28,020 bases of DNA from a virus. Location: IMG/VR virus record IMGVR_UViG_3300014913_000057, positions 1 to 28,020 of that record; one strand, written 5' to 3'. Shown here piece after piece: positions 1 through 6,510 of this stretch. The translations under genes were made by a program, and so were the position numbers. The notes beneath the pieces are model-generated. The model was given only the letters and a program-made list of their open reading frames with translations. It made no database searches and was not told where the DNA came from. Positions within the stretch are counted from its first letter, which is position 1. Each line of letters begins with the position of its first letter.

Positions 1-14
1 AAAAAAATTATTTA

Positions 15-43
15 TTGACAAACATTACAATATTTAGTATGTT
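15..43 (+). promoter_or_regulatory. Sigma70-like promoter
   Basis: A perfect TTGACA (15-20) is followed after 17 bases by TATGTT (38-43), a 4/6 match to TATAAT, in an A/T-rich setting. Transcription would begin near base 50, giving a leader of about 180 bases before the first gene at 232. The -35 box and spacing are ideal and the -10 is moderate, so this is the best promoter candidate in the window. It would drive the first gene cluster. Confidence 0.6.
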
Positions 44-106
44 ATGACAATCAAACCACAAGATGTAGTGGTGTCGAAAAAGCGAAAATAAATAAAAACA
101 TCGAAA

Positions 107-129
107 ACCTTAAAATAAAAAGTTAAGGT
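107..129 (+). other. Weak leader hairpin followed by a T7 run
   Basis: A 7-bp inverted repeat (107-113 with 123-129, 9-base loop) lies in the leader. A T7 run sits at 140-146, ten bases past the stem. That spacing is too long for a standard intrinsic terminator, and the stem is A/T-rich. It could be a weak pause or attenuation site, or chance in A/T-rich DNA. Confidence 0.25.
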
Positions 130-157
130 ACGGTAAATATTTTTTTACAGTGTTTGG

Positions 158-215
158 CTTGTTCTCCAGGCCGGGCTAGCAACCATACTGACGTAGTTGC
201 TAGCCCGGTAACAAG
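158..215 (+). promoter_or_regulatory. Long leader hairpin upstream of the first gene
   Basis: A perfect 13-bp stem (171-183 with 196-208) closes a 12-base loop. An outer 6-bp stem (158-163 with 210-215) extends it across an asymmetric internal loop (164-170 against 209). The structure ends about 8 bases before the ribosome binding site (GAGGA, 224-228) of the gene at 232. No U-run follows, so it is not a classic terminator. It may be an RNA stability element, a translation regulator or a protein binding site. Confidence 0.55.
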
Positions 216-231
216 TCAATAACGAGGATAA

Positions 232-645
232 ATGCGACACATAAAAACACCCACCGAGCAAAAAATGGAAAACATCCGGCGAAAGCTCAAAAAAATGCAT
301 ACCAAGACCAAGCCCACCAAAAGAACGTCCAATATACGGCATCTGAGCGAGTCAACACCTAAAACACTGAAATTATTACCAATACTGCTAATATTAGCCA
401 TAATAACGGCATCATGCGCCACAACACAGCAATTATGTCCGCCTACTGACATATATATAGGCGTTACAGTCGATGACGGCAGCCATATTGTTGTTCTGAT
501 TCCGGCTGGCTATCTTAACGACCCGGAAAACTATATTGAAGCAAACCAAAAAGGGGGATACCATGAGGATATTAATAGCGATATGTATAATATTAATAAC
601 AGCAACAGCCTGGACACAAGACAAATACATCGGCAACTACAATAA
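232..645 (+). CDS. Predicted membrane-anchored lipoprotein, function unknown
   Basis: I do not recognise this 137-aa protein. It has a long basic N-terminal region (about 45 residues), a hydrophobic stretch at about 47-61, and a cysteine at 62 in an I-T-A-S-C context. That is compatible with a lipoprotein signal, although the n-region is unusually long. Start 232 is chosen because GAGGA lies just upstream, with a short gap of 3 bases. Later ATGs at 265 and 295 lack a ribosome binding site but would give a more normal signal peptide. The last 83 bases overlap the next gene in another frame. A lipoprotein overlapping a second exported protein recalls spanin pairs, but the second protein lacks a transmembrane/coiled-coil design, so no spanin call is made. 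Confidence 0.55.
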   Translation: MRHIKTPTEQKMENIRRKLKKMHTKTKPTKRTSNIRHLSESTPKTLKLLPILLILAIITASCATTQQLCPPTDIYIGVTVDDGSHIVVLIPAGYLNDPENYIEANQKGGYHEDINSDMYNINNSNSLDTRQIHRQLQ

Positions 646-919
646 CAACCAGTTTGACCAGAACAGCATATCAAACCCTTACGGTCAATACGGGTCCAAG
701 TTCAGCCAGGACAGCGTCAACAACAAGTTCGGAAAGTACGGCTCACCGTTCAGCAACCAATCAGCTAACAACCCATTTGCAACCAAAGCACCCAAAGTAT
801 ACGACAGCCAAGGCAACTACAAGGGCGTATTAACCACTAATCCCCTTAACCCGGACGCAATCAACCCATACCAACCAAAACCGAACACTTATAACACATA
901 TAAAATATACGGACAGTAA
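563..919 (+). CDS. Small secreted protein with three 16-residue repeats
   Basis: This 118-aa protein has a clear N-terminal signal peptide (hydrophobic residues 3-14, likely cleavage near A16-W17-T18-Q19). The mature part is rich in Asn, Gly, Tyr and Ser. Three imperfect 16-residue repeats lie at residues 31-46, 47-62 and 63-78, each beginning F-(D/S) and the first two ending in a G-x-Y-G-S pattern. Start 563 is preferred over 536 because AAGGGGG lies 6 bases upstream and the signal peptide then begins at residue 1. Similar short NPYGxYGS-type repeat proteins occur in bacterial genomes without known function. It overlaps the preceding gene by 83 bases. The product is probably periplasmic or secreted. 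Confidence 0.65.
   Translation: MRILIAICIILITATAWTQDKYIGNYNNNQFDQNSISNPYGQYGSKFSQDSVNNKFGKYGSPFSNQSANNPFATKAPKVYDSQGNYKGVLTTNPLNPDAINPYQPKPNTYNTYKIYGQ
653..796 (+). repeat. Three tandem 48-base coding repeats
   Basis: The repeats encode residues 31-78 of the secreted protein. They are clear at the amino-acid level (F-x-x-x-S-x-x-N-x-(Y/F)-G-x-Y-G-S-x in the first two units, degenerate in the third) but have diverged in DNA. This suggests old duplication with protein-level constraint. Confidence 0.55.
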
Positions 920-921
920 CT

Positions 922-1440
922 ATGGCAGGAGCACCTACAGCAAAACAACAAGGCGTGTCACCTCGTAGAGTAGACCCAAAAACCGGAAAACTAACAGGAA
1001 ACGGCAAATATACATACCAAAAAACCACAGCATATGATAAGAACGCCTTAGCTCTATTTAAGGAAGATCCAACTCTAACACCTTATCAAATAGGTAAGAA
1101 GCTGAAAGCTTTAGGGAAAGCGAAATCAGACACCCATATCTACCGTAGATTGAAAAGAAGCGAATATTTAAGCGCAGAGTTCGCCAGAATCGAAAAATAT
1201 CACATGGAACAGCTCCACCGTGACATCTACCCAATTGCGGCCAAGCGATGGAAAAAAGCCTTAAAAGACAAGAAGTTATCAGCGAAGGACGTAATGCCAT
1301 ACGTCAAGCTTGCGGCAGATAAAGTGTTCGGTGAGACCCATAAGCACGTAGGCCAGCGCACCATTAATATAGCGTCAGTGGAGCGCATGCAGGCTATTAT
1401 TGGTAATGATCTGGAAGTTGCGCAAAAGGAAGCTAAATGA
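922..1440 (+). CDS. Putative terminase small subunit
   Basis: The 172-aa basic protein has a disordered N-terminus (1-35) and a predicted helix-turn-helix-like region at about 41-85. Long helices at about 85-136 could serve for oligomerisation. This layout matches phage small terminases, which recognise the genome packaging site and hand DNA to the large subunit. The large terminase lies about 1.8 kb downstream. It begins two bases after the preceding stop without a strong ribosome binding site, so it is probably translationally coupled. It shares an ATGA overlap with the next gene. A different DNA-binding regulator remains possible. Confidence 0.5.
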   Translation: MAGAPTAKQQGVSPRRVDPKTGKLTGNGKYTYQKTTAYDKNALALFKEDPTLTPYQIGKKLKALGKAKSDTHIYRRLKRSEYLSAEFARIEKYHMEQLHRDIYPIAAKRWKKALKDKKLSAKDVMPYVKLAADKVFGETHKHVGQRTINIASVERMQAIIGNDLEVAQKEAK

Positions 1441-1799
1441 TTTATTTCATTACACAACAAGACAAGTATGTTAAGATAGGATACACCAAGGCTAAGCCAC
1501 TTAAGCGCCTTGTTTCATTACAGATAGGCAACCCGTTCAAGTTGACACTGTGGGGCTGCATCCCTGGCGAAAAGGACGCTGAAGCGAGACTGCACCAGGC
1601 GTTTGATATAAGCAGGGTAAGAGGTGAGTGGTATGCATTAACACCTGATATTGTTAAGTATATGCATGAGGTAGAGTCGCTGAGAGTATGCATCACAGAC
1701 GCTGAGTATGAATACATAGCACAACAGCACGGCTTATTAGACAGGCTACGATTAACCAGTGGCTGTGTTGATAGCGAGACGCATAAATGGATAATATAA
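1437..1799 (+). CDS. T5orf172/MUG113-type GIY-YIG-like protein
   Basis: The 120-aa protein opens with Y-F-I at residues 3-5, then V-K-I-G-Y-T at 12-17, R24, and an E-A-R-L-H motif at 49-53, ending with G-E-W-Y at 63-66. These are hallmarks of the T5orf172/Mug113 branch of the GIY-YIG nuclease superfamily, found in many phage DNA-binding or nuclease proteins. The start overlaps the previous stop (ATGA), with AAGGA about 6 bases upstream. It sits between the putative small and large terminase genes. Whether it cuts DNA or only binds it cannot be told from sequence. The last 40 residues after the domain are not recognised. Confidence 0.7.
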   Translation: MIYFITQQDKYVKIGYTKAKPLKRLVSLQIGNPFKLTLWGCIPGEKDAEARLHQAFDISRVRGEWYALTPDIVKYMHEVESLRVCITDAEYEYIAQQHGLLDRLRLTSGCVDSETHKWII

Positions 1800-2143
1800 T
1801 TAACATTTTAAAGCTTAACCACGCCACCAGGCAGCTCAGAAAAAAGAATGCTTTTATTCCAAGAGGGGGGGGGCTGGGAAGGCATGGGGTGCTTATATAC
1901 ATATATATACCCCCCCACATTTTTCCCCAAAATTCAAAAAAGCCCAAAAAGGCTCGAAACCGGGAGTTTCGTCAAAATGGCATGGAAACTGGGGTCATTT
2001 TTTAACATGTTGGAATTATGGGACATATTTCAAACAAAGTGCGATTGTCCCACTGACGGGAGACTTTTGGTTGGGGAATTAGAATTGGGCATAAACGGGT
2101 GTAGTTGTGTATAATCGGCAATAATCGAGGAAAGGGGTATAAT
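1800..2143 (+). other. Gene-poor region with G9 and C7 tracts
   Basis: No convincing gene was seen here. G9 lies at 1865-1873 and C7 at 1910-1916, with an alternating T/A stretch between them. The four G-runs at 1865-1889 fit the usual G-quadruplex pattern, and G-runs could also pair with the C7. Two short ORFs (1787-2005 and 1848-2114) cross the tract, but they lack ribosome binding sites and have unnatural composition. The 3' part (2085-2143) holds a promoter-like sequence and the ribosome binding site of the next gene. Confidence 0.5.
2085..2115 (+). promoter_or_regulatory. Possible promoter with a perfect -10 box
   Basis: TATAAT occurs at 2110-2115. TTGGGC at 2085-2090 is a poor -35 box (3/6) with a long 19-base spacer. 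The position, about 30 bases before the small-protein gene at 2144 and after a gene-poor stretch, supports a promoter, but the -35 is weak. A second TATAAT at 2138-2143 abuts the start codon and is probably not used. Confidence 0.35.
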
Positions 2144-2377
2144 ATGGGTTATTTTGACATATTCAAGGATGATCCTAAGAAGCGAACGTACATAAAGAGC
2201 AAGGGAGTTGGTTCAAAGGCTGTAAAGACTCAGTCTGGCAAGCGCAGGCAGTTAAGGGATTCGTCTGGGAGCGGCAGTGTTGGCAAGTATCCCAAGCCTA
2301 AGCGTAAGAGCAGGGGTAAATTACGGAAGCGGAAGAAGGAGATTAAGAGCATATTTGACAGGTTGAAGCGCAGATGA
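2144..2377 (+). CDS. Small very basic protein
   Basis: This 77-aa protein is rich in Lys and Arg, most densely at residues 49-77. The composition suggests nucleic-acid binding or an internal/DNA-condensing role, but no family is recognised. The start at 2144 follows a strong AGGAAAGG at 2128-2135. An upstream TTG at 2105 would add 13 residues without support. The stop overlaps the next start (ATGA at 2374-2377), so it is the first of three coupled tiny genes. Confidence 0.6.
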   Translation: MGYFDIFKDDPKKRTYIKSKGVGSKAVKTQSGKRRQLRDSSGSGSVGKYPKPKRKSRGKLRKRKKEIKSIFDRLKRR

Positions 2378-2493
2378 GGTCATTGTCTTACATAGAGCGT
2401 CACAGGGCGAAGATGCGTTTAGTCAGGAAGCGTGAGTTGGATAAGATAGAGCGAAAGAAGATAATCAGACTTAAAGTGAGGGTGATGAAATGA
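2374..2493 (+). CDS. 39-residue basic micro-protein
   Basis: A short ORF begins in an ATGA overlap with the preceding gene and ends in another ATGA overlap with the next. The product is almost wholly Arg/Lys/Glu/Leu/Ile and likely a single charged helix. No family is recognised. Support comes from the two exact start/stop overlaps and from codon use like that of its neighbours (AAG, AGG, GAG, CGT). Confidence 0.5.
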   Translation: MRSLSYIERHRAKMRLVRKRELDKIERKKIIRLKVRVMK

Positions 2494-2615
2494 ACAGGCC
2501 AGTAACAGAGAGGGAGTTTAAGTTACTTGAGGTGCGTGTGAGCGTGCTTGAGGGTGAATTAAAGAAGTTATTATCTGCTGTAAAGCGTGCTAAGTCGAGG
2601 AGGAAGAAGAAGTGA
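2490..2615 (+). CDS. 41-residue helical micro-protein with a basic tail
   Basis: The ORF starts in an ATGA overlap with the preceding micro-gene. Residues 5-30 show a heptad-like Leu/Val pattern compatible with a short coiled coil, and the last ten residues are nearly all Lys/Arg. No family is recognised. It is the last of three coupled small basic genes. The stop lies just 5' of the structured RNA at 2628. Confidence 0.5.
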   Translation: MNRPVTEREFKLLEVRVSVLEGELKKLLSAVKRAKSRRKKK

Positions 2616-2627
2616 GGATGTTCCGGG

Positions 2628-2718
2628 GCATCGTGTAACCTCCTTTGTCGTGGCCGGGTGACGGCTCGGCTACGGCATAAGGTTAGCGATGCTTCTAATA
2701 ATAAAAGGGGGAGGTTAC
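2628..2718 (+). promoter_or_regulatory. Possible RNA switch over the lipoprotein RBS
   Basis: Fold A has an outer stem 2628-2633/2687-2692, a small internal loop, a stem 2636-2641/2680-2685, and an inner 8-bp stem 2649-2656/2667-2674 (one G-U pair, 10-base loop). Fold B is exclusive with A: bases 2635-2643 are a perfect 9-base complement of 2710-2718, which holds the ribosome binding site GGAGG-TTAC just before the ATG at 2720. Fold A frees the site and fold B hides it. No known riboswitch class is recognised. The folds were drawn by eye, without energy calculation. Confidence 0.5.
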
Positions 2719-2719
2719 A

Positions 2720-3199
2720 ATGAGACAGTTCTTTTTAATAGCCGTGTTATTTTTGGCAGGGTGTGTGACAGGTTATCATCCGGTTGCGTTTACGGGTGGT
2801 TTTACTGATTCACAGTTGGGCGAAAACGTATTCAGGGTTACTTTTAAGGGTAATGCTTATACAAGCCGGGATCGTGTGGCTGATTTGAATTTGTTACGTT
2901 GCGCCGAGGTTGCTCTTGAGCATGGGTTCAAGTATTTTGTTCTGGCTGATTCGCAGGGTTATTCTCAAGGGGGGTCAATAACCATGCCTGGTACTTCTTA
3001 CAGTACGGGAAATGCGTATGTTTATGGTAATCAGATTTACGGTTCTGGCACAACAACTCATTATGGCGGATATACAGTCATGGTTAATAAGCCGGTTGTT
3101 GTCAGCATGATAGTTTGCACCAATGAAGAACCTGACACCATGTATTTTAATGCGGAATTTTTAGTAAAGAGTATAAAGAGTAAGTATCAACTAAAATAG
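2720..3199 (+). CDS. CC0125/CC1285-like lipoprotein
   Basis: The 159-aa protein has a classic lipoprotein signal: a short charged start, a hydrophobic stretch 4-12 and lipobox L-A-G-C with C15. The mature part has the pattern G-x-F-T-D-x-x-x-x-x-N-x-F-x-V-x-F-x-G-N and a conserved R-C-A-E segment followed by a hydrophobic strand. This resembles the CC0125/CC1285 lipoprotein family of proteobacteria, whose function is unknown. A Gly/Ser/Tyr-rich insert sits at about 84-119. It has a strong ribosome binding site (GGGGGAGG) inside the possible RNA switch. A phage-made lipoprotein could alter the host envelope, for example by blocking superinfection, but this is inference. Confidence 0.65.
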   Translation: MRQFFLIAVLFLAGCVTGYHPVAFTGGFTDSQLGENVFRVTFKGNAYTSRDRVADLNLLRCAEVALEHGFKYFVLADSQGYSQGGSITMPGTSYSTGNAYVYGNQIYGSGTTTHYGGYTVMVNKPVVVSMIVCTNEEPDTMYFNAEFLVKSIKSKYQLK

Positions 3200-3206
3200 T
3201 TAAAGC

Positions 3207-3226
3207 TCCCATCCGGCCAGATGGGA
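3207..3226 (+). other. 7-bp hairpin after the lipoprotein gene
   Basis: Bases 3207-3213 pair perfectly with 3220-3226 around a 6-base loop, eight bases past the stop codon. No U-run follows. It may protect the mRNA 3' end or work with the adjacent terminator. Confidence 0.35.
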
Positions 3227-3244
3227 CTACATAGTCATAACGAA

Positions 3245-3285
3245 GGGGCAAGGTAGTGCTACCTCACTATCTTTGTCCCTTTTTT
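3245..3285 (+). terminator. Rho-independent terminator upstream of terL
   Basis: The 5' arm at 3245-3258 pairs with the 3' arm at 3265-3279, with G-U pairs and one bulge, around a 6-base loop. A T6 run follows directly (3280-3285). It would end the transcript of the lipoprotein gene. The T-run abuts the ATG at 3286 of the large terminase, so either some transcripts read through or a promoter lies hidden here. Confidence 0.6.
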
Positions 3286-4845
3286 ATGGCGCATTATATT
3301 ATGAGCGATACAATATCAAAAGACTTTCTGCCTTTAATAACATGGCCTAAGTTTTTTTACAGGCAGCAGGCGGAGTTTGCCACGTCAAAGGCATGGCAGA
3401 CCTGGTTTGTTGCAGGTAACGGATGCGGGAAAACGCTATGTGTTTACTGGAACGCAGTGGCTTTAATGCTTGGACTGCACTCGAATCAGTTAGCTACTCC
3501 GCCAATTAAGATAAAATGTCTTGTACCGTCTTTTGATAATGTTGAGGATGTGGCTTTAGAGAAATTAAGTGAGAACCAGAAGATTATATTTCCTGCAAAG
3601 ATGACAAAAGTGCAGAAAAAATGGGTTGAGTATCTTATTTCAGAGAAAGCCGTTATTGACCATGATGATGGTTGGGTTGAGATAGGGCCGCTTCTTCCAA
3701 AGAGCGAGATAGTTCCTAAAAAATATTATTCTAAGGAACACAGGGGTATAGAATTAAGGAACGGCAGTTCAATATGGTGGGCAACATCGGAGCAGGGCTG
3801 GCAGTTTATGCGTGGTGGCGAGCAGGATATACTGTTACTTGATGAAGAAGGTGACGAGAGGGTGTTTGATGAGTGCGTCAGGGGTCTTAGAAATGCAAAG
3901 AACGGCGGTAGGATAATTGCAGGGCTGACTCCACCTTATCAGTCAGGGCAGGGTCCAACATGGACAAAGGAGAAAGTTGTTGATGCTGCGCTTTATGACT
4001 CAGATATTCATGTAGTTTCAGCATGTATGGCTGATAACCCGGCCATTACAGATGTGTTTATTAAAAGATTTTCAAAAGGCAAGACTCAAAAACAGATAGA
4101 CGTTCAGGTTTATGGTAAGTATCCCACCTGGGGCGACCTGGTTCATCCTGATTTTCAGGACAGAATGTGGGATGCTGAGAAACTTGACGGTCATTTATTA
4201 CCGAATGATACTGAAATGCCTGACAACTTCGAGGTAAGTTGGGTAATGGCGTTTGACTGGCATGCGAGCAAGCCGTGCGCTGCTGTGTTCGGGTTTGTTG
4301 ATGGTGATGGTAATATAACGATATTTGACGAGCTGGACAAAGAATGGGCGGAAGGTAAGGAGATACCAGAGCTTGCTACCGGGTTTATGAATATTGAGGG
4401 GTATCCTCATCACAAGCGCAGGTTTCAGAGGTGGCAAGACCCTTCTGCCAAGTCAAAATATAACGCAGTTCAACGTGGCTTTAACGCCTGGGATGCTTTC
4501 AGGAAAAACGGTATTACAACTTCTGCCGGTAAGAACAGAGACCCGCTTGTCGGTATAAGCATAATGAACGATTATTTTCGTGGGAACATGAAAGACCATC
4601 CACGAATATTCATATATGAGAGGTGTAAATATTTGAGGCGATACCTGAGTAACCATTATTGGAAACGTGGCGCTGATGGTAAAGGAAAGCCTGACCCTAA
4701 ATGGTCTGACTATCCTATCTGTGTGAGATATATTTTACAGGAGTTGGGCTGGAAGGTGGCATCAGGGAGCGATAAGAAATGGCCTTTATATAGTTTCAGG
4801 AAAGAAAATAAACGCAACACATTTGATATAAGCAGGATGATGTGA
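3286..4845 (+). CDS. terL: Terminase large subunit (ATPase-nuclease)
   Basis: This packaging motor subunit pumps phage DNA into the prohead and cuts it. Counting from the ATG at 3286 (519 aa), Walker A (GNGCGKT) is at 44-50, Walker B (DILLLDEE) at 181-188, and the coupling motif A-G-L-T-P at 212-216. The nuclease domain has D324 (A-F-D-W-H), D385 (Q-D-P) and D475 (S-D-Y-P) as likely metal ligands. Start choice is uncertain: ATGs at 3286 and 3301 lack a ribosome binding site, while GTG at 3256 has AAGGGG seven bases upstream but would translate terminator sequence. It overlaps the next micro-ORF by GTGA. Confidence 0.93.
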   Translation: MAHYIMSDTISKDFLPLITWPKFFYRQQAEFATSKAWQTWFVAGNGCGKTLCVYWNAVALMLGLHSNQLATPPIKIKCLVPSFDNVEDVALEKLSENQKIIFPAKMTKVQKKWVEYLISEKAVIDHDDGWVEIGPLLPKSEIVPKKYYSKEHRGIELRNGSSIWWATSEQGWQFMRGGEQDILLLDEEGDERVFDECVRGLRNAKNGGRIIAGLTPPYQSGQGPTWTKEKVVDAALYDSDIHVVSACMADNPAITDVFIKRFSKGKTQKQIDVQVYGKYPTWGDLVHPDFQDRMWDAEKLDGHLLPNDTEMPDNFEVSWVMAFDWHASKPCAAVFGFVDGDGNITIFDELDKEWAEGKEIPELATGFMNIEGYPHHKRRFQRWQDPSAKSKYNAVQRGFNAWDAFRKNGITTSAGKNRDPLVGISIMNDYFRGNMKDHPRIFIYERCKYLRRYLSNHYWKRGADGKGKPDPKWSDYPICVRYILQELGWKVASGSDKKWPLYSFRKENKRNTFDISRMM

Positions 4846-4952
4846 ACAAAATATTAAATAAAATCAAGGCTTTGAAAATATCCAAAGAACAAAAGGCACA
4901 GCTTGAACTTTTATTATTGTTAGTAAAATCTTTTAGGCGGGAAAACAAGTGA
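4842..4952 (+). CDS. 36-residue micro-protein linking terL and the next gene
   Basis: A GTG start overlaps the terL stop (GTGA, 4842-4845), and the stop overlaps the next gene's GTG start (4949-4952). The product is Lys- and Leu-rich and could form one amphipathic helix, with a run of six aliphatic residues (Leu/Val) at about 23-28. It may be a real protein or only a bridge that carries ribosomes from terL to the following gene. No family is recognised. Confidence 0.4.
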   Translation: MNKILNKIKALKISKEQKAQLELLLLLVKSFRRENK

Positions 4953-5566
4953 AGCGATACTATATTACAAGAGTGTTGGGAGAAGGGACAATAGCCAATC
5001 CTTACTATGCTGAATTGAGAAGGTATATTGAAACCCACTGGCCTGACGAACCGCATTTTCTCAAACAAGCCATACATCCTAACGTAATTATGTGGTCAGT
5101 ATTAGCTTATGATTTGTCTGATGCTGCTCACACAGACGTAATGACCCTTACGGGGATATTTTCTTTTCCTTCCGGTTCTCTTGACACAACTGTTGGCAGT
5201 TTAACATTGGAAAGAAGACAGGCTATAAGAACAAAACTTGAAAATATAGGCTTTGAGTTTTCATGGGTAACTTCTGACACAACGATAAGAGAAGTCTTGA
5301 AGTATTTAATCAGGTCAATACAACTTGCATCGTGGGCAGAAGTACCTATAAGTGCTGCTAATTTTAATCTTAATACAACTGTGGCTGATATTCCGGCAGC
5401 AGCAAGGCAGAGAATTGCAGGGCATATGCAGGATTTAGGTATTGATACTTCATGGATAACCGGTTCTCATACAGTATCAGACGTTGTACATAAAATTCAA
5501 AGGCATTCAGATAATAGTATGCGATTGTTCGGGAATGCACAATGGCTTTTTCAGGACACTGACTAA
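4949..5566 (+). CDS. Unknown protein with two related C-terminal units
   Basis: This 205-aa protein begins with a strand-rich segment (Y-Y-I-T-R-V-L-G-E-G) often seen in phage structural proteins near terminase genes. Two related units of about 46 residues lie at about 78-123 and 140-186. Both read (L/F)-x-L-x-T-T-V-x-x-(L/I), then R-Q-x-I, an (N/D)-(I/L)-G-(F/I) turn, S-W-(V/I)-T, and a final helix. The product is thus an internal duplication of a small, mainly helical domain. Function is unknown. The GTG start overlaps the upstream stop, and the stop overlaps the next start (TAATG). Confidence 0.7.
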   Translation: MKRYYITRVLGEGTIANPYYAELRRYIETHWPDEPHFLKQAIHPNVIMWSVLAYDLSDAAHTDVMTLTGIFSFPSGSLDTTVGSLTLERRQAIRTKLENIGFEFSWVTSDTTIREVLKYLIRSIQLASWAEVPISAANFNLNTTVADIPAAARQRIAGHMQDLGIDTSWITGSHTVSDVVHKIQRHSDNSMRLFGNAQWLFQDTD

Positions 5567-6510
5567 TGGCATCATATTCAGACGATTTTAACAGAGCTAA
5601 CAACACTGATAATCTTGGTTCAGACTGGACGACCGATTTAGGCGAACTGAACATATTAAACAACCAGGCTGTCGGTGTCTCTGGTGCTAACGACAGTTGT
5701 ATCGGCAGATATACAGTTTCGTCAATGGATAGTGCCAACTATTATTCACAGGTAACTGTTGATTATTCGAGTGAGGCTGGTGGAGCTACTGCAAGGGCTA
5801 CGAGCAATCCTTATTATTATGCTCAACTGTGGGATAATGAATGGTCAACACACAAACTTATTAAACAGACAAGTGGTGGCTATACTGAGTTAGACTCATG
5901 GTCTGATGCCGGTGAATCAAACCCTGCCACAGTAAAGGTAGAATGTGATGGTTCGACTATTAATGGGTATATTGCGGGAACATTAAGAAACACAGCTACT
6001 GACACGGATTTAACTGCTGCTGGTGCGCCTGGGCTATATCTTGCGTGGGAAAACTGCGCTACTCTTGATAACTGGTCGGCGGCAGACCTTGCAGCAGGGT
6101 CTGCCTCAGCAAGTCCGAGTGCGTCACCATCAGCATCACCAAGTGCAAGTCCGAGTATCAGCCCGTCAGCAAGCCCATCGGCAAGCATTTCAGCTTCGCC
6201 AAGCGCAAGTCTTTCGGCAAGCCCAAGTTGTCCAGCAGGATGCGGCGGGTGTCCAGAATATATAGACGCTAATTTCTCAGGTTTATCAGGAACTTGTCAA
6301 GTTGATTGTGTCAGTTATAACACCACTTATCAACTTACAAGGCAGGGTTCAAACTGTGTGTGGCAATATGTAAACGGAAACTTAACAATAAGTATAACAT
6401 GCGAGGAGCCTTATTGGGTTTTAGAAATCAATAATAATGGTTCTACTTGTGGCAAGTGGACAGCGCCAATGGCGAGCTTTCCTAACTGCCCACCGACTAT
6501 ATCAATATGA
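5566..6510 (+). CDS. Jelly-roll-like virion protein with Ser/Pro linker and Cys-rich end
   Basis: Three parts are visible in 314 aa. Residues 1-175 form a beta-rich domain like concanavalin/LamG-type jelly rolls (D-D-F-N-R near the start, many aromatic strands). Residues 179-221 are a Ser-Pro-Ala repeat linker. Residues 222-314 hold nine cysteines (222, 226, 229, 244, 248, 264, 279, 295, 308) and probably bind metal or form disulfides. There is no signal peptide, so it is likely virion-associated. The linker is the same type as in the 907-aa protein downstream, suggesting shared processing or modification. It begins in a TAATG overlap and ends in an ATGA overlap. Confidence 0.65.
   Translation: MASYSDDFNRANNTDNLGSDWTTDLGELNILNNQAVGVSGANDSCIGRYTVSSMDSANYYSQVTVDYSSEAGGATARATSNPYYYAQLWDNEWSTHKLIKQTSGGYTELDSWSDAGESNPATVKVECDGSTINGYIAGTLRNTATDTDLTAAGAPGLYLAWENCATLDNWSAADLAAGSASASPSASPSASPSASPSISPSASPSASISASPSASLSASPSCPAGCGGCPEYIDANFSGLSGTCQVDCVSYNTTYQLTRQGSNCVWQYVNGNLTISITCEEPYWVLEINNNGSTCGKWTAPMASFPNCPPTISI

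Noticed and set aside
1787-2114. Two plus-strand ORFs across the G9/C7 tract (1787-2005 and 1848-2114)
   Set aside because: They lack ribosome binding sites and show poly-Gly and low-complexity content from homopolymers, with no family resemblance.
3256-3285. GTG start of terL with 10 extra residues
   Set aside because: It has a plausible ribosome binding site, but those codons are the terminator arm and T-run; kept only as an alternative.
3273-3302. Promoter-like TTGTCC with 18 bases to TATTAT
   Set aside because: The predicted transcript would start after both terL ATGs, so it would not make full-length protein.
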